A stretch of DNA of 56,946 nt from Bacteroides sp. (GTDB lineage: Bacteria; Bacteroidota; Bacteroidia; Bacteroidales; Muribaculaceae), in assembly GCA_023663525.1 (NCBI GenBank), contig JAMPHF010000002.1:492747-549692 (forward strand), read 5' to 3'. Below the pieces are notes generated by a model. The model worked only from the letters and a program-made list of their open reading frames with translations, searched no databases and was not told the origin of the DNA. Positions 46,184 through 54,045 of the stretch are shown in pieces (position 1 is the first letter of the stretch; each line of letters begins with the position of its first letter). A program made the position numbers and the translations under genes.

Positions 46184-47128
46184 TTAATCTTTTCGCTGAG
46201 AGAGCCGTTTTTGTATCTTCATCTTGCGATTTTGGAGAAAATCGGCCATCCATACGCCGAGCAGAATCATGGCGCAGCCGGTGTATCCGACAATCGATAT
46301 TTTTTCTCCAAGGATGATGTAGGAGAAGATGAGTGTCACCACGGGTTGGAAATACATGTAGTTCGATGCTTTCACCGCACCGATTTTGCCTATGATGACC
46401 GCCCACATCAGGTAAGCGAACATCGAGCAGAACAGCGCAAGGAACAGGAGGTTGCCGATGAGCAGCGGATTGAGCAGCACTGTCGGCGGCGTGATCTCAG
46501 GTTCGATGATGAGGAATGGCACGGCGGTCACGACTCCGTAGAAGAATGTCTTGCGGGTGATGAACAGCGCGCTGTAAAGAGGGTTGAGCTGCTTGAGGAC
46601 GATACTGTAGATGGCCCAGCACAGGGCGGCAAGAAGCGAGAGGAGGTCGCCGAGCGGCTTGATGCTGAGCGAGAAACTGCTGTTGAAGATCACGAGTCCG
46701 ACACCGAGAAATGCCACGATTGAGCCGAGTATGGTTTCACGACCGGGGCGGTCCGAACGGTAGACAAATCCGATGAGCAGGACGGTGAGCAGAGGGGAGA
46801 GGGAGGTGATGAGCGAGACGTTGCTCACGAGGGTGTATTCGAGGGCGACATTTTCGGAGATGAAATATATCGAGCCTCCAAACAGTCCGGCGAGCATGAA
46901 AGTCAGCTCATGGCGCAGGGAGCTGCAGAAAATCCGCTTGTGGCAGATAAGCAGCATGGCAAGATAGGCCAATGTAAAACGATAGATGTAGATCTCGATA
47001 GGGTGTAGACCATTGTCGAGGAGTACTTTGGTGGATATAAACGAGACTCCCCAGCCAATAACAGCAACAGCGGCCCCAGCATGATAAAGCAAAAGATTGC
47101 TTTTCGGTGAAAAACGCTTTGTTGACAT
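46184..47128 (-). CDS. EamA/DMT-family transporter
   Basis: A 314-residue inner-membrane protein with about ten predicted spans and the two EamA repeats: GWGVSFISTKVLLDNGLHP with FTLAYLAMLL in the first, and the second ending YFQPVVTLIFSYIILGEKIS. The C-terminus is basic (NRKMKIQKRLSQRKD). These transporters move small metabolites, but the substrate cannot be told from sequence. The start MSTKRFSPKSN is chosen over an upstream Met that adds 18 non-conserved residues. Confidence 0.9.
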   Translation of the reverse strand: MSTKRFSPKSNLLLYHAGAAVAVIGWGVSFISTKVLLDNGLHPIEIYIYRFTLAYLAMLLICHKRIFCSSLRHELTFMLAGLFGGSIYFISENVALEYTLVSNVSLITSLSPLLTVLLIGFVYRSDRPGRETILGSIVAFLGVGLVIFNSSFSLSIKPLGDLLSLLAALCWAIYSIVLKQLNPLYSALFITRKTFFYGVVTAVPFLIIEPEITPPTVLLNPLLIGNLLFLALFCSMFAYLMWAVIIGKIGAVKASNYMYFQPVVTLIFSYIILGEKISIVGYTGCAMILLGVWMADFLQNRKMKIQKRLSQRKD

Positions 47129-47391
47129 GACGATGTTTAATGCGGACGGGACATTGCCGACAATGCCCGTGGTATTACGCACAGTTAAGGTTAACCTTCG
47201 TCTAAGACCCTCCTTTCAACCGTGTTTTCAGGGCCTGTCGTGCCGACGGAAGGACTTGACGTCGGCATAACGTTGACAAAATTAAGAAATTTTTATCAAA
47301 GATTGGGAGGAATGGCAAAACTTTATTTTCAATGGGACGTATTAATTATACAGACTCAACGAATGATGTGCAGCGATTGTCTGCCTATTTA
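47129..47391. other. Divergent intergenic region
   Basis: No credible gene; one open frame at 47222-47449 has no family features. There is a hairpin TGCCGACG/CGTCGGCA at 47241-47267 and a small AAGGTTAACCTT palindrome near 47189. The plus-side promoter for the OmpA-like gene follows immediately. Confidence 0.5.
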
Positions 47392-47423
47392 TTGGGAAGT
47401 TATCGAGAATTTCCCTAAATTTG
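47392..47423 (+). promoter_or_regulatory. Promoter of the OmpA-like lipoprotein gene
   Basis: TTG at 47392-47394 and TAAATTTG at 47416-47423 are 21 bases apart, close to the ideal 20. Transcription would start about 30 bases before the ATG. Confidence 0.75.
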
Positions 47424-47460
47424 TGTCTGTATTTAACACGTTAACTTAAAATTTATAAAA

Positions 47461-48162
47461 ATGAAACTCGCAAAAGCTTTAGGAATTCCTGCCATGGCTC
47501 TCTGTGTGCTTCTTTCGACGGGATGCTCATCATGGACTAATACAGGTAAGGGTGCTGCCATCGGTGGCGGTGGCGGTGCGGCTGTCGGTGCCGGTCTCGG
47601 CGCTCTCATTGGTGGCGGCAAAGGTGCGGCCATCGGTTCTGCAATCGGTGCGGCCGTAGGTGCCGGTGCCGGTGTGCTCATCGGTAAGAAGATGGACAAG
47701 CAGCAGGCCGAACTTCAGGCTGAGCTTGCAAAGCAGGCTGAGGTGAAGCAGGTCACTGACGAGAATGGTCTTCAGGCAATCCAGGTGACATTCAACGGCG
47801 GTATCCTCTTCCCGACCAACGGAACTACACTCAGCGCGAGCGCACGCACTGACCTGAGCAAGTTTGCGGCTTCGCTTATCAATAATCCCGGCACAAATGT
47901 GCAGATCTACGGCTATACGGATGACACCGGCACTCTCGCCGTCAACGAGCGCGTGGCAACCGGCCGTGCAGACGCTGTCCGCAATTATCTTCTCAACAGC
48001 GGTGTAGCTGCAAGCCGTCTTTCAGCCGAGGGTCTGCCGATGCAGGACTATATAGCTTCCAACACCACAGCCGAAGGCCGTGCGCAGAATCGCCGTGTGG
48101 AGATTTTCATTACCGCAAGCAAGGAAATGATTGAACAGGCAAATCAAGGTACGTTGCGGTAA
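47461..48162 (+). CDS. OmpA-family lipoprotein with glycine zipper
   Basis: A 233-residue outer-membrane lipoprotein: signal peptide with lipobox STGC (Cys near residue 22), a glycine-zipper region near residues 30-75 (GKGAAIGGGGGAAVGAGLGA), a short coiled coil (KQQAELQAELAKQAEVKQ), then an OmpA-like peptidoglycan-binding domain with YGYTDDTGTLAVNERVATGR and AQNRRVEIFI. It should tether the outer membrane to the wall. It has its own promoter. Confidence 0.95.
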   Translation: MKLAKALGIPAMALCVLLSTGCSSWTNTGKGAAIGGGGGAAVGAGLGALIGGGKGAAIGSAIGAAVGAGAGVLIGKKMDKQQAELQAELAKQAEVKQVTDENGLQAIQVTFNGGILFPTNGTTLSASARTDLSKFAASLINNPGTNVQIYGYTDDTGTLAVNERVATGRADAVRNYLLNSGVAASRLSAEGLPMQDYIASNTTAEGRAQNRRVEIFITASKEMIEQANQGTLR

Positions 48163-48221
48163 AACTGTCTCGTAAGCCCACCAACGCCTGAAAGATATTA
48201 TAATCATCGATTCTTTTCATG

Positions 48222-48385
48222 TTAAGTGACGATAAAAAATAATTTGGTAAATTTTTCTATGTTATTTTGAATCTTCACTTTTTCCAAACAGTCATTTAGC
48301 TTGCTAAACTCCAGCTTGTTCAAAAGCAAATCTTCTAAAATAACATATACGAAAATTTTACCAAGTTATTTTTAATCGTCACTAA
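48222..48385. repeat. 164-bp hairpin element, family with TTGGTAAATTTT ends, copy 1
   Basis: The outer arms at 48222-48256 and 48352-48386 pair with few mismatches (ends TAGTGACGAT..AAAATAACTTGG and its complement). TATGTTATTTT at 48258-48268 pairs with 48337-48347, so almost the whole element folds on itself. The centre contains AAACAGTCATTTAGCTTGCT. Copy 2 is at 52464-52628. Confidence 0.85.
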
Positions 48386-48452
48386 AGGGGAAGTACATTC
48401 GCTGAGAATGAACTTCCCCTTAGATTTTTGATGGGAGGATATATGCTCTCTT

Positions 48453-48552
48453 TTTTGTAGGGATGCAATGCATCGCGCACGGATTTCCTACGGTAACTGA
48501 ATTTGTTCGGTTAGTTTATATGCTGCGAGTGTGATGCATCGCCCCTACAAAA
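48453..48552. repeat. GTAGGG..CCCTAC palindromic repeat
   Basis: TTTTGTAGGGATGCAATGCA at the left and GATGCATCGCCCCTACAAAA at the right are imperfect complements flanking about 50 bases. The GTAGGG start and internal ATGCATC symmetry recall the 50048 and 21222 repeats. Together with the 164-bp element it fills the 563-base gap after the OmpA-like gene, in which no gene is seen. Confidence 0.7.
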
Positions 48553-48725
48553 GAAGTATGTTCGATATGCGTATGCGTGCCGTCATGGATAGAGTAGACC
48601 GGTTGCATTGGCAACGACTGTCGAAAATGGCGATTGCTTTCCGACTAATGTCTATAAAACTTCTGTATCCTCTGTGTCCTGTGTCTTTTTGTCCCCTCTG
48701 CATCTCAAGTCTGACGGCTGAAAGC

Positions 48726-49739
48726 TCAATTGAGGCAGCAGATTTCGTTGTAGATGAGGTTGAGGACTGTCTGTCCGGCGGCCTCAAGCGACGAGGGATC
48801 GATGTTAACGAGGGTGTCGTCAGACGTGTGCCATGTCGGGGGGAACGTGCCGGTGATATCATTCTTGGACTCGATTATGTCAATGGCTGGGATGCCGGCT
48901 TCGTTGAGAAAGAGGTGGTCATCGACCACTGAGCCTCCGTTTTTGTTGACGAATTTGTTTTCATAGCCGGATTTGGCTGCCATTGACCACACTTTGTCAA
49001 CAAGTTTGCGGGCATACTGATCGGAGAAGTATTCGCGGTGGAACTTTGCGTCCATACCTCCGACCATGTCGAGGAGGACGGCGTAGCGCGGAAGCGAGTC
49101 CTGGGCGTAGGGGATGTTTTCAAGCCAGTATTGCGTGCCGAGACACCAGGATGAGTCGTGGCTTGAGAATCCGGAAGCCTGTCCGTAGTCCTCGGCATCG
49201 ACAAAGAGGATGTCAACGCCCACGGGCGGTTCCTCTGTGTTGAGGTTGCGGGCCACTTCAAGGAGCACGCCGACTCCGCTGGCACCATCGTTGGCACCGA
49301 TGACGGGTTTGATGCGGTTTTCCTCGTTGTGGTCAGAATCTGACCAGGGGCGGGTGTCGTAGTGGGCTAGAAGGAGTATGCGGTCTTTGAGGTCGGGGCG
49401 GTATGATCCCATTATGTTGCCGATTTTCAGACGGTCGCCCGTGAAGGCTGTCACTTCGCCTTCCTGGACTCTGACGTTGGCTGCGCCGTGGCGTTTGAGT
49501 TCTTTTGTCAAGTATTCACGGCAACGGAGGTTTTCGTCAGTGCCGGAGACGCGCGGACCGAAGGATACTTGATGGCGCACGTAGGAATACGCGCTGTCGC
49601 GGTTGAATTTTGCAGGAGTGTCGATGCGTTTGTCAACCTGTTTTGTCTTTGTGGTCTCATTGTTGGAGGCTGCCGGTCGGCACCCTGTGGTCATGATGAC
49701 CGCAAGCATACTGAATATGACTGATATATATCCTTTCAT
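48726..49739 (-). CDS. M28-family glutaminyl-peptide cyclotransferase-like lipoprotein
   Basis: A 337-residue lipoprotein (lipobox MTTGC). The M28 fold shows LLLAHYDTRPWSD (metal His and Asp), GANDGASGVGVLLE, VDAEDYG, WCLGTQYW, LDMVGGMDAKF and WHTSDDTL. This arrangement fits the animal-type glutaminyl cyclases found in Bacteroidetes, which turn N-terminal Gln of exported proteins into pyroglutamate after signal-peptide cleavage. A plain aminopeptidase is the alternative. Promoter TTTG-N22-TAACTTTG lies 140 bases upstream. Confidence 0.85.
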   Translation of the reverse strand: MKGYISVIFSMLAVIMTTGCRPAASNNETTKTKQVDKRIDTPAKFNRDSAYSYVRHQVSFGPRVSGTDENLRCREYLTKELKRHGAANVRVQEGEVTAFTGDRLKIGNIMGSYRPDLKDRILLLAHYDTRPWSDSDHNEENRIKPVIGANDGASGVGVLLEVARNLNTEEPPVGVDILFVDAEDYGQASGFSSHDSSWCLGTQYWLENIPYAQDSLPRYAVLLDMVGGMDAKFHREYFSDQYARKLVDKVWSMAAKSGYENKFVNKNGGSVVDDHLFLNEAGIPAIDIIESKNDITGTFPPTWHTSDDTLVNIDPSSLEAAGQTVLNLIYNEICCLN

Positions 49740-49879
49740 TACTCTATTTGCTGTGTTAATGGCATTAGTCTACGAACTTTCTCAGAATCGGATTCAAACG
49801 ATCAGCGAAAATATCACCGATATAGCGAAAAATTGTTCCGAATTTCCTCGCAATTGTTTCGTTTGGTGGTATTACCTCA

Positions 49880-49913
49880 CAAAGTTACAACATAGTTACA
49901 AAACTTCGACAAA
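49880..49913 (-). promoter_or_regulatory. Probable promoter of the M28 gene
   Basis: On the minus strand, TTTG (49913-49910) and TAACTTTG (49887-49880) are separated by 22 bases. It implies an untranslated leader of about 135 bases before the ATG at 49739. Confidence 0.55.
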
Positions 49914-50047
49914 AGTGTTACAGAAAAATGAAAGTATTAAAGATTATTAACGGTTGAATTTATTTTGCATGTTGTGAAATGTTTTCATTAATTTAGCTCC
50001 CGTGATTTTCATGGTTGATCAAGCCATAAGTCTACATACAATCATAT

Positions 50048-50152
50048 CGTAGGGACATGCCTTTGGCATGTTAAATGGACGTGCTTGGAAAATAGCCGTT
50101 TAATCCGAAGATAGCCGGTTCATTACAAACATGCCAAAGGCATGTCCCTACG
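50048..50152. repeat. Perfect GTAGGG..CCCTAC palindromic repeat
   Basis: The arms at 50048-50072 and 50128-50152 are perfect 25-base complements, and each arm is itself a small palindrome, ACATGCC-TTT-GGCATGT. The 55 bases between contain TAGCCG twice. Related, decayed copies are at 21222 and 48453. Apart from this and the M28 promoter, I see nothing in the 49740-50210 gap except the word CTTAAAACTTAACACTT at 50181-50197. Confidence 0.85.
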
Positions 50153-50210
50153 AACAGTGGTTTACCTATAATACTTGAAACTTAAAACTTAACACTTAAA
50201 TAAAAGTATC

Positions 50211-51068
50211 ATGGAAAATAAAGTTCCTAAGGTTGGTCTGGTGATGAAGTCGCTTCAGGCTGATTTTTTCAAAGTTATGCAGCAGGGAGCAGAGTCGTTT
50301 GTCAATGAGAGTCGTTGTTGTGAACTTCTGTCGGTTGGTACTGACAGCCAGACGGAGATTGACAAGCAGGTGTCGCTTGTCGAAAGTCTGATTGATGAGG
50401 GAGTCGATGCGATGGTTGTCGTGCCGATTGACTCGAAAGCTCTCGTCGCCCCGGTGGTTAAAGCCGTCAAGAGTGGTGTATGTGTGGTCAATATTGATAT
50501 AAAACTTGACAGCAAACTGCTTGAGGAGGTCGGGGTTGCTGTGGATTTTGTCGGTCCTGACAATTACACGGCTTCCTATTCTGTGGGCAGCCGTTTGGCT
50601 TCGGCGGTTGACAAGGGCGACAAGGTAATCGTGATTGAGGGTCTCCCCGTGGCGGACAATGCGCGTCAGCGCAAGGCGGGTTTCGACAGAGTGATAACCG
50701 AAAAGGGGCTTGACTGCGTGGCGAGCGTCCCCGCGAATTGGGAGACAGCCACGGCTGAAGAAGTTTTCAGCAAACTGTATAAGGAACATCCTGACGTGAA
50801 AGCCGTGTTCTGCTGCAATGACGCGATGGCTCTTGGTGTCATCAATGTGTTGAAGGCTGCCGGACGCAAGCCGGGAGAGATCAAAATTGCCGGGTTTGAC
50901 AATGATGCGGTGATGAAGCCTCTGCTGGATGAGGGTTGGTTGCTTGCCACGGCCGACGCGTATGCCTCGCGGATGGGAGTCGAGGGAATCAAACATGCAC
51001 TCCATCTGCTTTCAGAGGGCAAATCAAGTGAGGGCGACAAGCCGACGCCTGTCCGCATAATCGGCTGA
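50211..51068 (+). CDS. Cytosolic periplasmic-binding-protein-like sugar-binding protein
   Basis: This 285-residue protein is a complete RbsB/LacI-type ligand-binding fold: KVGLVMKSLQADFFKVMQQG at the start, VDAMVVVPIDSKALVAPVVK, VFCCNDAMALGVINVLKAAG and KIAGFDNDAV in the second lobe. It has neither a signal peptide nor a helix-turn-helix region, so it is predicted to be cytosolic and not a standard repressor or ABC-transporter subunit. No transporter or sugar gene is near. It may sense or buffer a sugar-like ligand. Confidence 0.8.
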   Translation: MENKVPKVGLVMKSLQADFFKVMQQGAESFVNESRCCELLSVGTDSQTEIDKQVSLVESLIDEGVDAMVVVPIDSKALVAPVVKAVKSGVCVVNIDIKLDSKLLEEVGVAVDFVGPDNYTASYSVGSRLASAVDKGDKVIVIEGLPVADNARQRKAGFDRVITEKGLDCVASVPANWETATAEEVFSKLYKEHPDVKAVFCCNDAMALGVINVLKAAGRKPGEIKIAGFDNDAVMKPLLDEGWLLATADAYASRMGVEGIKHALHLLSEGKSSEGDKPTPVRIIG

Positions 51069-51083
51069 TTCCAAGCGATGGAA

Positions 51084-51253
51084 GGGTACAGAAAGACATA
51101 AGGGACATAGATTATATTATCTATCTGAAATATAACCATGTACCTTCTGTCTTTCTCCTGTATATATGTTCCTTTTTTATGAAAACAAGGGGACAGAAGA
51201 TACATAGAAAAAATAAACTATGTATCTTCTGTCCCCTTTGTCTTTCTGTACCC
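51084..51253. repeat. GGGTACAGAAA-ended hairpin element with inner 19-bp stem
   Basis: Outer ends GGGTACAGAAAGACA (51084-51098) and its complement (51239-51253) enclose an inner perfect 19-bp hairpin at 51189-51207 and 51218-51236 (GGGGACAGAAGATACATAG). Similar words (GGTAC, AGAAAGACA, AGGGACATAG) recur in both orientations in between. The end sequence matches the repeat at 2039-2162. It lies between convergent genes. Confidence 0.8.
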
Positions 51254-51279
51254 TTCTCTGTTAGGGCAGGGGTGGGAGA

Positions 51280-51831
51280 TTATTTCTTGAAGTAGCGGTT
51301 GTAGAGACCCTGGAAGCCTTGACCGTGGCGGGCTTCGTCTTTGGCCATTTCATGAACAGTGTCATGGATTGCATCGAGGTTGAGCTCTTTTGCACGGCGT
51401 GCGATGCGCATCTTGTCGGCGTTTGCTCCGGCCTCGGCTGCCATACGCTTTTCGAGGTTCTCCTTGGTTGACCATACGCACTCTCCGAGGAGTTCTGCGA
51501 ACTTGGATGCATGTTCTGCTTCCTCGATGGCATAACGCTTGAATGCCTCGGCGATTTCGGGATAGCCTTCGCGGTCAGCCTGACGTGACATGGCGAGATA
51601 CATGCCGACTTCTGAACATTCGCCTTCAAAGTGGGCGCGGAGATCTGCCTTCATCTCGTCATCGGTGTCTTTTGCGATACCGATCACGTGTTCAGTGACA
51701 AATTCGAGGGCTGCTTCCTCATCCATTTCTTTGAATTTTGAACGGGGTGCTTTGCAGAGGGGGCAGAATTCGGGTGCTTCGTCTCCTTCATGAACGTAGC
51801 CACATACGGTGCAGATAAATTTCTTTTTCAT
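51280..51831 (-). CDS. Reverse rubrerythrin (rubredoxin-first peroxidase)
   Basis: A 183-residue non-haem iron protein. Residues 6-27 form a rubredoxin-like Fe(Cys)4 site ([10 protein letters not shown] and FCPLCKAP). The ferritin-like di-iron domain follows, with Glu residues in [17 protein letters not shown] and [14 protein letters not shown], and the last helix with [11 protein letters not shown]. The rubredoxin part comes first, as in reverse rubrerythrins that reduce hydrogen peroxide in anaerobes. It lies 85 bases after the PerR-like gene in the same direction and is probably cotranscribed or regulated by it. Confidence 0.95.
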   Translation of the reverse strand: MKKKFICTVCGYVHEGDEAPEFCPLCKAPRSKFKEMDEEAALEFVTEHVIGIAKDTDDEMKADLRAHFEGECSEVGMYLAMSRQADREGYPEIAEAFKRYAIEEAEHASKFAELLGECVWSTKENLEKRMAAEAGANADKMRIARRAKELNLDAIHDTVHEMAKDEARHGQGFQGLYNRYFKK

Positions 51832-51916
51832 AAAATTGATGATTGTTTAGATGGTGTTGGTTTATACGAAATTTTGAATGTCTTTGTCATGTGGATGGGC
51901 GGGGCGACAGTCTCGG

Positions 51917-52351
51917 TCATGCTTTGCAGGAGCATGAGGGGCATAACCCTTTGAATATCACATCGGCTGAACGGACAGTGTAGCCTTCGGGGGGGAGGGT
52001 GAATGACGGGGCTGAATCGCGATAGTCGATGTCGGTCACTTGTCCGCACGATGTGCAGAGGAAGTGTGCATGGTCCCTTTTTGAGTAGTCCCATCTGGCA
52101 CCGTCGCCACCACCGGTGTCGATGCAGCGGATGATTCCGGCTTTTGCGAGCAGACGGAGGGTGTTGTAGACAGTGGTCCGTGACAGCGTCGGGTTTGTCG
52201 GCTGGAGGGCTTTGAAAATCTCGTCAACTGTCGGGTGGATTCTGTTTTCCATCAGATAGCGCATGATCACCAGTCTCTGTGCCGATGGTTTGACGCCACC
52301 GCCCGAGAGTGTTGACAGGATGTCCTGATTGGTAATGTTGGATATCTGCAT
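51917..52351 (-). CDS. Fur-family transcriptional regulator, PerR-like
   Basis: This 144-residue regulator has the Fur winged-helix N-terminus (KPSAQRLVIMRYLMEN, TLSRTTVYNTLRLLAKAG) and a metal domain with HAHFLCTSCG and a second pair, CPSCSC, for structural zinc. Neighbouring rubrerythrin and a palindromic operator of PerR form point to peroxide sensing. I start it at ATG 52351 because the longer frame runs across the operator and promoter. Whether it senses peroxide, iron or zinc cannot be settled by sequence alone. Confidence 0.88.
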   Translation of the reverse strand: MQISNITNQDILSTLSGGGVKPSAQRLVIMRYLMENRIHPTVDEIFKALQPTNPTLSRTTVYNTLRLLAKAGIIRCIDTGGGDGARWDYSKRDHAHFLCTSCGQVTDIDYRDSAPSFTLPPEGYTVRSADVIFKGLCPSCSCKA

Positions 52352-52382
52352 GGATTTTAACGATTGTGGAATATTTATTGTG

Positions 52383-52397
52383 TTGTAATGATTACAA
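52383..52397. promoter_or_regulatory. PerR/Fur-type operator, perfect 7-1-7 palindrome
   Basis: TTGTAATGATTACAA is a perfect 15-base palindrome with one central base, close to the PerR box TTATAATnATTATAA known from Bacillus. It lies between the -7 box and the start codon of the PerR-like gene, so it would block transcription, giving autoregulation. Confidence 0.75.
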
Positions 52398-52411
52398 TTT
52401 TGTTTTCGTTG

Positions 52412-52442
52412 CAAAATTAGTGATTTTACTTTTGTCACGCAA
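52412..52442 (-). promoter_or_regulatory. Promoter of the PerR-like gene
   Basis: On the minus strand, TTG (52442-52440), a spacer of exactly 20 bases and TAATTTTG (52419-52412). The operator lies 14 bases downstream, overlapping or just after the predicted start of transcription. Confidence 0.8.
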
Positions 52443-52463
52443 TAGTGACGGAAAGAAAAAATG

Positions 52464-52628
52464 TTAAGGAACGATAAAAAATAACTTGGTAAATTTTACT
52501 TGGTCTTACCGGCATCTTTGCCGTCTCTAAACAGTTATGTAGCTCGCTACACGCCTTTATTATATCCGGTAAATCTGCTCGGCAATACCGTCGCAAAATT
52601 TACCAAGTTATTTTTTAGTCGTTCCTAA
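52464..52628. repeat. 165-bp hairpin element, TTGGTAAATTTT family, copy 2
   Basis: The arms at 52464-52497 and 52595-52628 pair nearly perfectly (AACGATAAAAAATAACTTGG and onward). The centre AAACAGTTATGTAGCTCGCT matches the centre of copy 1 at 48222-48385. The sequence between centre and ends differs from copy 1 but is again self-complementary in part (TTACCGG with CCGGTAA). Confidence 0.85.
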
Positions 52629-52716
52629 AATTAAAAGGGAGCAGCTTCACGCGGCTCCCTTTTATGAGTTTCCAATAGGTACAATTTCTAAGGTAAAAAA
52701 GATTGTTTTAGGTTCG
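52629..52716 (-). ncRNA. Candidate small RNA, about 85 nt
   Basis: A complete promoter on the minus strand (52722-52753) is followed after about 55 bases by a strong hairpin, GGGAGCCGC..GC(U)GCUCCC (plus-strand 52633-52663), with AAAA/UUUU flanks and a following U-rich run. No start codon with a useful frame lies between. This promoter-terminator unit is the classic look of a small RNA gene. The hairpin ends directly at the 165-bp element, so readthrough into perR is unlikely. Confidence 0.6.
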
Positions 52717-52721
52717 TGATG

Positions 52722-52753
52722 CAAAGGTAGACCAAGAATCGGGGTGGAACAAA
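52722..52753 (-). promoter_or_regulatory. Promoter of the candidate small RNA
   Basis: On the minus strand, TTTG (52753-52750), exactly 20 bases, then TACCTTTG (52729-52722). It is as good a match as the purC promoter. No protein gene begins within 370 bases downstream. Confidence 0.8.
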
Positions 52754-52911
52754 TTTTTCCGTATGTTATCCAACATAGTTTTAAATCAAAGTACCCTTGT
52801 TAATCCTCCTTTTGAAATTGTAACATATTGATATATCGGATAATATAATGAATGCTCAAAACTCAGCTCAAAATATTAAAATACGTTAAAATTGAGATTT
52901 TATCAATTTTT

Positions 52912-53664
52912 TTATGCCTCAAACAGATGGGTTTTCATCGTTTCACCGTCCCAGACAGCGTAGGAAAAATGTCGGATCCAATCTCCTAAAATCAGCACTC
53001 GGCCGCCTTCGGGGATGGTTTGATCGAGGAGTATGTGGCAATGACCGAAGATGAAATAGTCAATCTTCTCGTGGGTGGGATCGGCATTGTAGGTCCTCGC
53101 AAATTCTATCAGGTTGTCGCCTGCACGGGTCGAGGGGGTGTAGCCGCCTTTCTTGCGGGAATGTGACGACCATGAGTGGGCGAATCCGATGGTCCACCGG
53201 GGATGGATGGCTGCGTAGAGTTTCTGGGCGATGCGGTTGCGGAACAGGCTGCGGAGCTTACGGAATGACCACGGGAGCTGTCCTACGCCGTCGCCATGCT
53301 CCATCAGGAAACGTCGGCCGTCCATCTCAGTTACCATGACACCGTCGTGGATGGTCAGACCGATTTCCCGGGGGAGATAGTCAAAGATCCATATATCATG
53401 GTTGCCTTTGAACCACGTTATCTCTATCCCGTTGTCGGCCATCTCGGCGAGTGCCCCGAAAAAGCGCGTGAAACCTCGCGGCACGACCGTGCGATATTCC
53501 CACCAGTAGTCGAGTATGTCGCCGAGCAGAAAGAGCCTTTTGCAGTCAGGGGCTATGCTGCGCAGAAAACTGACCACGCGCCGCTCATGTGCGCGATGGT
53601 CGGCGATGTAGGATGCACCGAGATGGAGGTCGCTGATGAAATAGGTTTTCGTCCGGGTTGACAT
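52912..53664 (-). CDS. UDP-2,3-diacylglucosamine diphosphatase, LpxH-like
   Basis: A 250-residue calcineurin-like metallophosphoesterase with the LpxH order of motifs: FISDLHLG, LLGDILDYWWEY, FKGNHDIWIFDY, EHGDGVG and the final FGHCHILLD. LpxH removes UMP from UDP-diacylglucosamine to give lipid X in lipid A synthesis, at the inner membrane. The last motif has Cys where Thr is common. It is the third gene of the minus-strand run polA, SufT-like, LpxH-like (27 bases between the last two). Confidence 0.85.
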   Translation of the reverse strand: MSTRTKTYFISDLHLGASYIADHRAHERRVVSFLRSIAPDCKRLFLLGDILDYWWEYRTVVPRGFTRFFGALAEMADNGIEITWFKGNHDIWIFDYLPREIGLTIHDGVMVTEMDGRRFLMEHGDGVGQLPWSFRKLRSLFRNRIAQKLYAAIHPRWTIGFAHSWSSHSRKKGGYTPSTRAGDNLIEFARTYNADPTHEKIDYFIFGHCHILLDQTIPEGGRVLILGDWIRHFSYAVWDGETMKTHLFEA

Positions 53665-53691
53665 TGGGTGATGGAGGGGGGATTGGCGGGG

Positions 53692-54012
53692 TCAGAGAAA
53701 TCCGAGGTCGAGTTTGGCTTCTTCGGTCATCATGTCCTTGTTCCATTCAGGCTCGAAGACAATGCGGATGTCCACGCTCTTGACTCCCTCGATGCTCTCA
53801 AGTTTGATGCGTGCGTCGTCCACAAGGAAATCGGCGGCGGGACAGCTCGGGGCGGTGAGGGTCATGTCGATTTTAAGATTCCCGTCATCGTCAAGGTCAA
53901 TCGAGTAGATGAGACCGAGATTGTAGATGTCAACGGGTATTTCGGGGTCATAGACGGTCTTGAGCATCGTGACTACGCGCTCCTCTATGCGTGTTCTTTC
54001 TTCTTGAGTCAT
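53692..54012 (-). CDS. SufT/MIP18-like (DUF59) iron-sulfur assembly protein
   Basis: This 106-residue cytosolic protein matches the MIP18/DUF59 family: MLKTVYDPEIPVDIYNLGLIY near residues 16-36, then MTLTAPSCPAADFL, which carries the conserved Cys, and a C-terminal strand IRIVFEPEWNKDMM. Relatives help mature Fe-S proteins, fitting an anaerobe rich in such enzymes. It lies 33 bases after polA. Confidence 0.9.
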   Translation of the reverse strand: MTQEERTRIEERVVTMLKTVYDPEIPVDIYNLGLIYSIDLDDDGNLKIDMTLTAPSCPAADFLVDDARIKLESIEGVKSVDIRIVFEPEWNKDMMTEEAKLDLGFL

Positions 54013-54045
54013 ATAGAATATATAATGTGTTGTTGTTTCATTTCA

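Noticed and set aside
47222..47449. 75-codon frame before the OmpA-like gene
   Set aside because: It begins with a hairpin, has no recognisable features and runs through the promoter of the next gene.
48531..48932. Plus-strand frame opposite the M28 gene
   Set aside because: It overlaps a palindromic repeat and the antisense of a clear M28 enzyme gene.
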